From: DASVEE01 sp036399695
Lineage (GTDB): Bacteria; Acidobacteriota; Thermoanaerobaculia; Gp7-AA8
Assembly: GCA_036399695.1 (NCBI GenBank)
Contig: DASWMP010000069.1
Span: 1-11,778, forward strand
DNA length: 11,778 bases
Reading direction: 5' to 3'
Shown here: positions 1 through 6,442 of the stretch, piece after piece
Layout: each line of letters opens with the position of its first letter
Numbering within the stretch: the first letter of the stretch is position 1
Notes under the pieces: generated by a model
Database searches by the model: none
What the model was told of the DNA's origin: nothing
What the model saw: only the letters and a program-made list of their open reading frames with translations
Translations under genes and position numbers: made by a program

Positions 1-1
1 C

Positions 2-112
2 GCTTTTCAAAACAGGTTCTCGAACCTGGCCAAGCCGTTCAAGTGGAAGTTCACGCGCGACGACTTGCGCCGCTACCTGGTCAAGCTCACGCTCATGCCT
101 CAAGCAGCGTGA
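2..112 (+). pseudogene. IS630-type transposase, C-terminal end (cut by window edge)
   Basis: An open frame enters from the left edge and stops with TGA at 110-112, giving 36 residues. They include NLAKPFKWKFTRDDLRRYL, which matches the conserved C-terminus of IS630/Tc1-mariner-like transposases (typically AKPFxWKFTRxDL near the end of the DDE domain). The catalytic part lies outside the window, so I cannot tell whether the gene is intact, and the pseudogene type only marks it as partial. The element's right end should lie shortly after the stop, roughly 113-200, but without the other end I cannot define its inverted repeat or the TA target duplication. The family call rests on this short motif. 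Confidence 0.7.
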
Positions 113-205
113 TCGAATTTAGCGAATGTAGTACTTAGCGATGATCAGGTCGCGGGCGAGGCCGTAGCGCTGAAACAGCGGTACGCCGAACTTGTCGCCT
201 GAAGC

Positions 206-493
206 ATGGGACCGTTTTCGGCTCGAGAGGTTGAAGCCGCGCTGCTCCGTAAGGGGTTCACGTCTCGTGAGAGCCACCACGCGATGTTCCACTTCCTCCA
301 CGAGGGCAAAGACGTTGGTGTGTGGACGAAGATCTCGCAGGGTGAGCGAGAAATCGGAATCGGCTTGATCAAGCGGATGCGTGCTCAAATGCGTCTGCGG
401 ACGAATGCCGACTTTCAACGCTTCGTCGAATGCCCGATGACGAAAGAGGAGTACGAGCAGGTTCTTCGTGAACAGGGTGTACTGCCTCCCTGA
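206..493 (+). CDS. small HicA-like (dsRBD-fold) protein, orphan
   Basis: This 95-residue ORF has the look of a family often annotated as HicA-like. Helix 1 (residues 6-16, AREVEAALLRKG) is followed by a strand with the paired histidines H24-H25 (ESHHAMFHF). Then come a second strand, the segment WTKISQGEREIG (about 40-51), and a C-terminal helical part ending in MTKEEYEQVLREQGVLPP. In HicA toxins a histidine after the first helix is needed for mRNA cleavage, and H24 or H25 could play that role, which is inference. ATG 206 is the first start after an in-frame TGA at 200-202; no clear Shine-Dalgarno is visible. No HicB-like antitoxin is adjacent: the next feature is a palindrome and then a tRNA. 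It could be a toxin remnant or a HicA-fold protein with another role. Its place next to an IS630 remnant and a tRNA gene suggests horizontal arrival. Confidence 0.6.
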   Translation: MGPFSAREVEAALLRKGFTSRESHHAMFHFLHEGKDVGVWTKISQGEREIGIGLIKRMRAQMRLRTNADFQRFVECPMTKEEYEQVLREQGVLPP

Positions 494-508
494 GGTTCGC
501 GCAACCCG

Positions 509-539
509 ACGCTAGTGTCGTGACACGACACTAGGGCGT
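509..539. repeat. long palindrome 3' of the HicA-like gene
   Basis: Arms CTAGTGTCGTG (512-522) and CACGACACTAG (524-534) are perfect 11-bp inverted repeats around a single A. The pairing can extend by ACG/CGT (509-511 with 537-539) across a two-base bulge. It lies 18 bp after the HicA-like stop codon and about 100 bp beyond the 3' end of tRNA-Pro. No T-run follows on either strand, so it is not a classic intrinsic terminator. An operator for a dimeric regulator, a dispersed palindromic repeat or a weak terminator are all possible. Confidence 0.6.
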
Positions 540-642
540 TAGTCGCGGGGTTAGCCGGAGGCTTGCCGCGCCTGCAAGTACGTATCAGGTACATCAGTAG
601 TTGGGCTCGAAACGCAACCACTGAGAAGGCGGGAGTTGAAGA

Positions 643-719
643 TGGTCGGGGCAAGAGGACTTGAACCTCCGACCTCACGGTCCCGAACCGTGCGCTCTAC
701 CAGGCTGAGCTATGCCCCG
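643..719 (-). tRNA. tRNA-Pro (anticodon CGG)
   Basis: The minus strand folds as a complete tRNA. The acceptor stem CGGGGCA (719-713) pairs with TGCCCCG (653-647), with A646 as discriminator and a genomically encoded CCA at 645-643. The D-arm contains AGCTCAGCCTGGTAGAGC. The anticodon stem is CACGG/CCGTG with loop TTCGGGA (687-681), giving anticodon CGG at 685-683, which reads proline codon CCG; G37 follows it as expected for tRNA-Pro. The T-arm is GGAGG TTCAAGT CCTCT. Everything on its 3' side within the window (IS630 remnant, HicA-like ORF) looks mobile. That fits the common use of tRNA 3' ends as integration sites, but no second copy of the 3' end is visible here. Confidence 0.95.
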
Positions 720-758
720 ATTTAAGTCGCCGCGATGAGGCCGCGGCTGAAGAGTGGC

Positions 759-795
759 GGATTCTAGTGAATCCAGCGCCCCCCGTCAAACGGGG
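759..795. other. two small hairpins upstream of the VWFA gene
   Basis: GGATTC(tagt)GAATCC at 759-774 and CCCCGT(caa)ACGGGG at 781-795 are two adjacent six-bp-stem hairpins between the tRNA gene and the VWFA gene. A short TCTCT follows the second on the plus strand. They could act as a weak terminator or leader structure. I see no convincing -35/-10 pair elsewhere in 721-890. Confidence 0.35.
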
Positions 796-890
796 TCTCT
801 CGAATATTCATTCCGAGGCGAAAAACAAACCGAAACGGCCGGAATCGCGGTCCCGGCCCTCCCGTTGCTTCTGGGTGAAAGGAGCCATCG

Positions 891-1958
891 ATGCAACGTT
901 TTGCAGTTTTCGTTGCGCTACTCACCCTGGCCCTGCCCACCTTCGCTCAGACGCAGCAGCAGCCGTATGGCGAGCGTGTCGACGTCAATGTCGTGCTTCT
1001 CGACGCCATCGTCACCGACGAGCGGGGCAATCAGATCCTTGGACTGGACAAGAACGACTTCGTCGTTCGGGAAAACGGAGTGGAGAAGCCGGTCGAGTCG
1101 ATCGACTACTTCACCAACCGGACGCTGCTCGACTCCCGCGAGTCGAACGCGCCGTTCAAGGTCGAGCAGGTCCGTGAAGAGCGCTATTTCATCTTTTTCA
1201 TCGATCGTCCGGTATCCCCGGCAGGCCTCTTCGATCGTCTGGTGCTGGCGCGGGACTCCATCCGCGACTTCATCCGCAACGATATGAAGGAAGGGGACAA
1301 GGTCGCGATCGCCGGGCACGACGTCCGCCTCAAGATCTACAGCGACTTCACCTCTGACAAGAAGCAGCTCGAGCGCTCGCTCGATCAGATCGTGAAGCTC
1401 GGCAAGGGTCTGACCAAGGCGTCCGAAGGGCCGGCCGAAGGGGCGTCGATCCTCCGCAACATCAACACCCGCGACATGATCAACGACACCGGCACGGTGT
1501 ACGAGAGCCTCGAGCTGCTCGCGGAATCGACCCGCTCGATCCGCGCGCGCAAGAACCTCGTGCTCTTCTCACCCGGCATCATCGAGCCGGGCGATACGCC
1601 GATCGGCGGCATCCTCAGCGGCCGCAGCCAGCATCTCGACCCGGCCCTCCGCGCGCTGAACGCCTCGAACGTGACGGTCTACGCCGCGAACCTGCAGGCT
1701 GCCCCGGCCCTCGATCCGCTGTTCCACCAGCGCCTCGAGGAGATCACCGAGCAGACCGGCGGCGATTACTCGCGCTTCAACACGACCTACGGCGGTTTCG
1801 TCGATCGCGTGGAAGACACGAACGCCGGCTACTACCTGATCACGTATAAAGCAGAGAAGCGCGCCGGCACCACCGGCTTCCAGAAGGTGCAGGTCTCGGT
1901 GCGCAACCAGCCGCAGTTGAAGGTCACGGCCCGCCCGGGCTATGGCTACGGATCGTAA
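891..1958 (+). CDS. secreted VWFA-related domain protein (acidobacterial type)
   Basis: This is a 355-aa exported protein. Residues 1-19 form a signal peptide (MQRFAVFVALLTLALPTFA, likely cut before Q20). An N-terminal segment (about 29-72, DVNVVLLDAIVTDERGNQILGLDKNDFVVRENG) is the strand-rich part typical of the VWFA-related Acidobacteria family; its LxxxDFxVxENG motif is characteristic. The von Willebrand A-like fold follows (about 97-290). The metal-binding DxSxS motif is degenerate: D105-R-P-V-S109 keeps the Asp and last Ser but has Pro in the middle. The C-terminus (GYYLITYKAEKRAG... VQVSVRNQPQLKVTARPGY) matches the family ending. ATG 891 is preceded by GGAG at 881-884 with six-base spacing, which settles the start. 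Proteins of this family are periplasmic or secreted with unknown partners. The gene stands alone and converges on the 5-oxoprolinase gene with a 6-bp gap. Confidence 0.88.
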   Translation: MQRFAVFVALLTLALPTFAQTQQQPYGERVDVNVVLLDAIVTDERGNQILGLDKNDFVVRENGVEKPVESIDYFTNRTLLDSRESNAPFKVEQVREERYFIFFIDRPVSPAGLFDRLVLARDSIRDFIRNDMKEGDKVAIAGHDVRLKIYSDFTSDKKQLERSLDQIVKLGKGLTKASEGPAEGASILRNINTRDMINDTGTVYESLELLAESTRSIRARKNLVLFSPGIIEPGDTPIGGILSGRSQHLDPALRALNASNVTVYAANLQAAPALDPLFHQRLEEITEQTGGDYSRFNTTYGGFVDRVEDTNAGYYLITYKAEKRAGTTGFQKVQVSVRNQPQLKVTARPGYGYGS

Positions 1959-1964
1959 TCTCTA

Positions 1965-3227
1965 TCATTCCCCGGTGATGAACCGGACCCGCTCGCCCGG
2001 CGCAAGCTGGGCGAGCTTCCACCGCTCCCCCGACAGCACGGTCATCGGCTGCAGATAGCCGCCGGTGACCGGGTGATCCGGCCCCATGGCCACGAGCGTC
2101 CCGTCGGGGTGGAGTTGCACCGTCCCGCACTGCATCCCGCAGGAGCGGAGGTCCGCCGGCGCTTCAATGCCGAGCGGCTGCAACGGCCGCAAGCGGATGC
2201 CGACGCGATTGAGCTGTGGCGTCACTTCACATTCGACGTCGCGCAGCCCTACGTCGTGCGGGCCGGCCATCACGTGGATCGATTTCCGATTTCCGATTTC
2301 CGATTTCCGGTTCGGGCCGGTCGCGCCTTGTGTCTGGCCGATGGCCAGGTAGCCGCGCATGCCGTTCGTGATGCGGCCGATGGTCCAGTCGTCGCCGGCG
2401 TTCAGCTCGCGCACTTTGACGTTCAGCTCGGGGTCGGCCCAGGCAGCCACACATCTCTCTCTCGCCACAATGCGGGGGCCAGTCATGGCGCATTCGAGAA
2501 GCGGTGCTTTTTCGGCGTTGCCCACCGCGGTGTTCGCTGCCGCGGCCGCGGCTTCGTCGAACGGACCGCCTGCCGGATCGCCGTACGTCAGCTTCGAGTA
2601 GTCCGCTTTCCTCACCAGCACGCCGAGCGGGGCACTCAAATCCACGTCGTACGTCGGTGAGATGGTGATCTCGTCGCCGGCGGCGATGCGGGGCACGTCG
2701 TCGGTGTGGCCAAGCAGGTTCCAGCCGCCGGGAGTGTCGAGCGGGTAGAAGCCGGCCACGTTCCCGGCGACGGCGAACGCGCCTCTGCGCACCGGGCGTG
2801 ACGTCGGACGGCGCGGCATCGCCCAGGCCTCCGGCCATCCGTCGAGATAAGCAAAGCCGCCGCGGAACCCGAGATAGCGCGCCGTCAGTTTCAGCTTCGC
2901 CGCTTCCGCGCGAAAGGCCTCTCGCGTCAGCCCGATCCGCGCCAGCAATTCCGGCAGATCGTCGCCGTCAAAGCTCACCCGGATCGTGTGCCGCCGGACA
3001 GACAGGAGTGTCTGTCCTACAACCGGAAGCCCATAGGTCCCATCGGTCCTATCGGTCCCACAGGTCCCATCGTCCCCCGCCGGATCAATCACATACAGAG
3101 ACGAATGCCCCACGATGCAGGCGCGCGCTTTCAGCGCCCATTCGGCGGCAGCGGCGTGGAGCTCGGCGGCCGTGACGTCGCCGAGCTCCACGAGCACGGC
3201 GCGGTCGCCCGCGGGGACGATCTTCAC
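1965..3227 (-). CDS. pxpBC: fused 5-oxoprolinase subunits PxpB-PxpC (KipI/KipA-like) with in-frame repeat insertions
   Basis: This 420-aa protein joins two families normally encoded by adjacent genes. Residues 1 to about 195 resemble PxpB/KipI: AGDRAVLVELGD near the N-terminus, then YLGFRGGFAYLDGWP and GFYPLDTPGGWNLLGHTD (about 118-176). Residues about 200-420 resemble PxpC/KipA: DEAAAAAANTAVGN, MRGYLAIG, TPQLNRVGIRL, CGTVQLHPDG, TGGYLQPMTVLS and LAQLAPGERVRF. Together with PxpA these subunits open 5-oxoproline to glutamate using ATP; no pxpA is in this window. The PxpC half seems shortened: the usual QDLGRPGYQxLGVPPSGAMD-like opening is reduced to KLTYGDPAGGPFDE. Two stretches are foreign to both families: residues about 50-80 (encoded by repeats at about 2990-3080) and about 300-317 (encoded by repeats near 2281-2315). 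The start is GTG at 3227-3225, directly giving KIVPAGDRAV; no strong Shine-Dalgarno precedes it. It is divergent from the RNB gene, with 24 bp between starts. Confidence 0.85.
   Translation of the reverse strand: MKIVPAGDRAVLVELGDVTAAELHAAAAEWALKARACIVGHSSLYVIDPAGDDGTCGTDRTDGTYGLPVVGQTLLSVRRHTIRVSFDGDDLPELLARIGLTREAFRAEAAKLKLTARYLGFRGGFAYLDGWPEAWAMPRRPTSRPVRRGAFAVAGNVAGFYPLDTPGGWNLLGHTDDVPRIAAGDEITISPTYDVDLSAPLGVLVRKADYSKLTYGDPAGGPFDEAAAAAANTAVGNAEKAPLLECAMTGPRIVARERCVAAWADPELNVKVRELNAGDDWTIGRITNGMRGYLAIGQTQGATGPNRKSEIGNRKSIHVMAGPHDVGLRDVECEVTPQLNRVGIRLRPLQPLGIEAPADLRSCGMQCGTVQLHPDGTLVAMGPDHPVTGGYLQPMTVLSGERWKLAQLAPGERVRFITGE
2281..2315. repeat. 7-bp tandem repeat (GATTTCC)n inside pxpBC
   Basis: Four exact copies of GATTTCC (2281-2308) are followed by a diverged fifth unit, GGTTCGG. 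Read on the minus strand in the pxpBC frame they encode NRKSEIGNRKSI (about residues 306-317), a stretch with no counterpart in PxpC proteins. The repeat keeps the reading frame open. Confidence 0.9.
2996..3017. repeat. 9-bp-arm palindromic element inside pxpBC
   Basis: GGACAGACA (2996-3004) and TGTCTGTCC (3009-3017) are perfect inverted repeats around a GGAG loop, followed by TACAACCGG. On the minus strand this encodes VVGQTLLSVR in the pxpBC frame; on the plus strand it encodes DRQECLSY. From memory, these peptides recur in conceptual translations of genomes of Acidobacteria, Verrucomicrobia and Planctomycetes, which would make this a copy of a dispersed palindromic repeat. I could not search to confirm that. 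Confidence 0.75.
3031..3075. repeat. 9-bp tandem repeat inside pxpBC
   Basis: Units CCATAGGTC, CCATCGGTC, CTATCGGTC and CCACAGGTC, plus a diverged CCATCGTCC, lie head to tail. Because the unit is a multiple of three, the pxpBC frame survives and reads as a three-residue periodic stretch (GDDGTCGTDRTDGTYG, about residues 51-66). The plus strand reads GPIGPIGPTGPI. It lies 13 bp from the palindromic element at 2996-3017. Confidence 0.9.
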
Positions 3228-3251
3228 GAGGCGAGGGTACTATGTCGCTCC

Positions 3252-4718
3252 ATGAATCGACAGGATGCGCAGCTACTCCGCGAGATCGCTCACCAAGCCA
3301 TGATCGACAAAGGCCTCGAGCCCGACCTTCCGCGCGAGGCGCGGGCGCAGCTCGACACGATTCAGGGTGCGGCACGCGAAGACGGCGACGCGTCCATCCG
3401 CGACATGCGCGCGCTGCCCTGGTGCTCGATCGACAACGACGACTCGCGCGACCTCGATCAGCTCACCTACGGTGAAGAGACCGGCGACGGCCAGGCGCGC
3501 ATCTACATCGCCGTGGCCGACGTCGACACGCTGGTCAGGAAGGACACGCCCATCGACCGCCACGCGCAGCAGAACACCACCTCGGTCTACACCGCCGCGC
3601 AGGTCTTCCCGATGCTGCCGGAGAAGCTGTCCACCGATTTCACGTCGCTCAACGAAGAAGAGGACCGCCTCGCCGTGGTCATCGAGATGGTCGTGAACCT
3701 CAAGGACGGCGAAGTGGCCGAAGGAGACGTCTACCGCGCGCGCGTCCGCAACAAGGCGAAGCTGGTGTACGACGACGTGGCCGCCTGGCTGGACGGCGAG
3801 GCCGCCGAGCCGGAGAAGGTGCCGACGATCCGCGGCCTCGAGGAGACGCTGCGGCTGCAGGACCGCGTGGCCGACCGGATGCGCCTGACCCGCCATCTTC
3901 GCGGCGCGCTCGACCTGGAGACGATCGAAGCGCGGCCGGTGATCCGCGACGGCAAAGTGATCGAGCTGCGGCAGGCCAAACGCAACAACGCCCGCCTGCT
4001 CATCGAGGACTTCATGATCGCGGCGAACGGCGCGACGGCGCGCTTCCTGGAGCGCCACGAGTTCCCCAGCATCCGCCGCGTGGTGCGCTCACCGGAGCGC
4101 TGGGACCGCATCGAGAAGATCGCCGAAGAGCTGGGCGAGCGCCTCCCGCCGGAGCCGGATGCGCCGGCGCTCGAACAGTTCCTGCAACGCCGCCGCAAAG
4201 CCGATCCGACGACGTTCCCCGATCTCTCCCTGGCCATCGTGAAAGCGATGGGCGCGGGGGAGTACGTGGTGGAGCGCGTCGGCGAGGATTCGATCGGCCA
4301 CTTCGGCCTGGCGGTGAAGGACTACACGCACTCGACGGCCCCGAACCGCCGCTACCCCGATCTCATCACGCACCGCCTGGTGAAAGCAGCTCTCGCCGGC
4401 CAGCCCTGCCCTTACACGGAGGCGGAGCTGGACGCCCTGGCCACGCACTGCACGAAGCAGGAAGACGCCGCGAATAAAGTCGAGCGCCAGGTGCGCAAGT
4501 CGGCCGCGGCCTGTCTGCTGGAAGACCGCGTCGGCGACAAGTTCGACGCGATCGTCACCGGCGCCTCCCGCAAAGGCACCTGGGTCCGCATCTTCCGCCC
4601 CCCGATCGAAGGGAAGGTGGTCCGCGGCGCCGAAGGGCTGGACATCGGCGAAAAGGTGAAGGTCAAGCTCCTGAAGGTAGACGTGGATCAGGGCTACATC
4701 GACTTCGCGCACGCGTAA
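3252..4718 (+). CDS. RNB-domain (RNase II/R family) exoribonuclease with C-terminal S1-like domain
   Basis: A 488-aa protein of the RNase II superfamily, expected to degrade RNA 3' to 5' in the cytoplasm. The N-terminal cold-shock domains of RNase II/R are absent. After about 50 residues comes the catalytic start SIDNDDSRDLDQL, giving D61, D67 and D69, with Q70 where classical RNase II/R have a fourth Asp. The region VAVIEMVV-like through YRARVRNKAKLVYDDVAAWLDG follows. The RNB signature H360-STAPNRRYPDLITHRL is intact, and residues about 430-488 (VGDKFDAIVTGASRKGTWVRI... GEKVKVKLLKVD) form an S1/OB-fold. From memory, the DLDQ version and short N-terminus are typical of one bacterial subfamily, so Q70 need not mean loss of function. 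ATG 3252 is preferred over upstream in-frame starts because those lie inside the repeat region antisense to pxpBC; only a distant purine-rich GGCGAGGG (3231-3238) precedes it. It is divergent from pxpBC. Confidence 0.9.
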   Translation: MNRQDAQLLREIAHQAMIDKGLEPDLPREARAQLDTIQGAAREDGDASIRDMRALPWCSIDNDDSRDLDQLTYGEETGDGQARIYIAVADVDTLVRKDTPIDRHAQQNTTSVYTAAQVFPMLPEKLSTDFTSLNEEEDRLAVVIEMVVNLKDGEVAEGDVYRARVRNKAKLVYDDVAAWLDGEAAEPEKVPTIRGLEETLRLQDRVADRMRLTRHLRGALDLETIEARPVIRDGKVIELRQAKRNNARLLIEDFMIAANGATARFLERHEFPSIRRVVRSPERWDRIEKIAEELGERLPPEPDAPALEQFLQRRRKADPTTFPDLSLAIVKAMGAGEYVVERVGEDSIGHFGLAVKDYTHSTAPNRRYPDLITHRLVKAALAGQPCPYTEAELDALATHCTKQEDAANKVERQVRKSAAACLLEDRVGDKFDAIVTGASRKGTWVRIFRPPIEGKVVRGAEGLDIGEKVKVKLLKVDVDQGYIDFAHA

Positions 4719-4767
4719 ACAATCTAGCCTGCTTGAGCGTCAGATTGATTTGTAGATGAGTCGCATT
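4719..4767. other. gap between convergent RNB gene and decayed gene
   Basis: This 49-bp stretch contains a 6-bp inverted repeat, CAATCT (4720-4725) with AGATTG (4742-4747), around a 16-nt loop. It could serve as a weak transcription end for the RNB gene. No T-run follows closely, so the call is tentative. Confidence 0.25.
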
Positions 4768-6251
4768 TCAGGCGGCGAGCTTTTGGCGCGCGATGAGGTC
4801 GTGAACCTCGGTTTCGAGCTTGTGGAAAGCTCGGGCGAGAGATGCCCGTGGCGGGAGGTTGGGAGCGACGAGGCTCAAGCCTGGTCGTAGGAGTCGACCC
4901 CAGACACGGGTGAAGAAGAATGCGACACGGAGTCCTGTCGGCGTGAGCCTGAGCCGATGGGAGCGGCCGATGCGTTCGATGATTCCGTGCAGACGGAGGC
5001 GGCGTAAGTCGTAGGTGATCCGATAATCGTGGCTGGCTCGACGCCCAGGAGTTGGGCCAGAGGCCCCGCGAAGCTGATGGCTCGCAAACCCGTCGATCTG
5101 GAAGACCAGGAGCAGAAGCGCCGCAAAAAGAGCCTCAACACGGGGATCATCGAAGCGAAGGGCTGAGGCACGTTGATCACAGACGGTGATTGGACGAACC
5201 ACCTGATTCCACGTGTCTTCGCCCACGGCACAATCGTGACTGATCGATTAGACGTTCAGCAGACGTCGGTTGGCCGCAAAGCCGAACTCCCGCATTTGAG
5301 GGAGATTGTGCACGAAGGCACGGGAGTCGTTGATGGTGGTCTCCACGCGGAGAGCACGTCCCAGTTTGAAATACGCCTTGATCCGGGCACTCTTGAGCTC
5401 GAAGTGAATCGAGGAATCACTCCCTCGGTGACCACACGGGTGTGGAATCGTCCCGGCGTCCTGCGAGAGACGCGGCGATCGAAAATGAGCCGAACCTGAT
5501 CGGGCCGGCCGAGATCGAGATTCTCTCGGATGACTTGGTCGAAGAACACCCGGCCGGTCATCGGACGATCGAAGACCATCGTTCGCGAGAACTCGGACTG
5601 AAGGACGGAGAGCTCGTAGCGGTAGCCGGCCTGTCTGTCTTCGGCGTTGAAGGGATGAGGGAGCCGAGCCAGCCATTTCCGGAAGACCGCCTCGATTTTG
5701 ATCGAGTCGAATCCGTCGCGCAACTCTTGCGCCAGAGCGGGTTGAACACACGACAGCACGCCGTTGTCGAGCGGCTCGAACTCGATGGCACGTGATGCGA
5801 GCTGCTGATTGAGCCATTCATGCCCATTGAGGCAGACCTTCGCGTTGAACGGAAAGTACTCCTGAGCCTTGCCGATGAACATCACCCCTTCTTCGCGGTC
5901 GAACCGCTTTCGCACGGCGGCGGTGATGTCGTCCTTCCGCTGACCCTTGCCGAACGTGATCATCGGAACCTGCTCGGCCTGTGCGAATTGTTCGGTCGCT
6001 GCGACGAAGTTCTTCGTCATCTGATCCATCAAGATCGACGACGCAAACTTGTATCCGCGATGAGAGCGGAAGAAGCGCACCGCTCGCTCCGGAATCTGCA
6101 GCCCTCCCACATAGGCGTTCAGATACATCCGATCGATCGATTCGAGTTCGAACGTCACACGCTTGGTCAGAATGTCACTGACGCGTTCTGATACGCTCAT
6201 AGCCGGCTCCAGTCGACAGTCCGCAAAGGACACCGCCGCTTGTCGGCTCAT
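4768..6251 (-). pseudogene. decayed copy of a large uncharacterised multi-copy protein family
   Basis: Three collinear pieces read as one protein. Piece one runs from about 6251 to 5415 and includes SERVSDILTKRVTFELESID, FASSILMDQMTKNFVAA, TFGKGQRKDD, CLNGHEWLNQQL, DNGVLSC and FDRRVSRRTPGRF. Near 5410-5420 the sense frame changes and continues as IHFELKSARIKAYFKLGRALRVETTINDSRAF... FGFAANRRLLNV. A TAA at 5250-5248 then replaces a probable Gln codon. The same frame continues as SISHDCAVGEDTWNQ... ITYDLRRLRLHG... FFFTRVWGRLLRPGLS to TGA at 4768. Two further, mutually compensating shifts near 5067 and 5030 are likely, because only another frame gives PLAQLLGVEPATI between them. As I recall the family, about 50 residues are also missing between FIGKAQE and YFPFNAKVCLNGHEW. 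The function of the intact family is unknown to me; the C-terminus looks like a winged-helix segment. The start may be ATG 6251 or ATG 6200. Confidence 0.8.
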
Positions 6252-6295
6252 GATACGGAACGTGCCTCGGCCGTTCCGCCGATCGACTGGAGCCG
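6204..6295. other. self-complementary, multi-hairpin region at the 5' end of the decayed gene
   Basis: CGGCTCCAGTCGA (6204-6216) and TCGACTGGAGCCG (6283-6295) are perfect 13-bp inverted repeats 66 bp apart. Between them lie CGGAACG (6256-6262) with CGTTCCG (6272-6278), and GTCC(gcaaa)GGAC (about 6219-6231). The whole can fold as a closed stem carrying two inner hairpins. It overlaps the possible start codons of the decayed gene: ATG 6251 sits between the arms and ATG 6200 just outside. It may be a leader RNA, a regulatory cruciform, or the end of a mobile unit carrying that gene family. Confidence 0.5.
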
Positions 6296-6349
6296 TTCCT
6301 GTTGCTCCACTACATCTCGTCGGTATGAGGCGAAGCCTCGCTAGACAGA
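6296..6349. other. short spacer left of the IS element
   Basis: No gene is seen. GAGGC(gaa)GCCTC at 6327-6339 is a small hairpin 10 bp outside the left inverted repeat of the IS. The exact left junction of the element must lie near 6340-6350 but cannot be fixed without an empty site. Confidence 0.35.
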
Positions 6350-6360
6350 ATGGAGTGACC
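6350..6360 (+). repeat. left (sub)terminal inverted repeat of the IS
   Basis: ATGGAGTGACC is the exact reverse complement of 7830-7840. Just inside it, CTCAC (6363-6367) can pair with GTGAG (6410-6414) around the hairpin TCGTGG/CCACGA (6378-6383 with 6390-6395), so the left non-coding end is also structured. Confidence 0.85.
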
Positions 6361-6442
6361 CGCTCACTCGCGTAATGTCGTGGGTTACACCACGAGCCCG
6401 AGAGGAACGTGAGTGCAGAGCCACATACAGGAGGAGCGGGTC

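Noticed and set aside
113..642. An integrated element with att repeats at tRNA-Pro
   Set aside because: No second copy of the tRNA 3' end and no integrase are present in the window, so only the mobile context is reported.
2988..3251. 88-codon N-terminal extension of the RNB protein
   Set aside because: It is encoded by repeats and the antisense of pxpBC; RNB subfamily members begin near MNRQDAQLLREIA at 3252.
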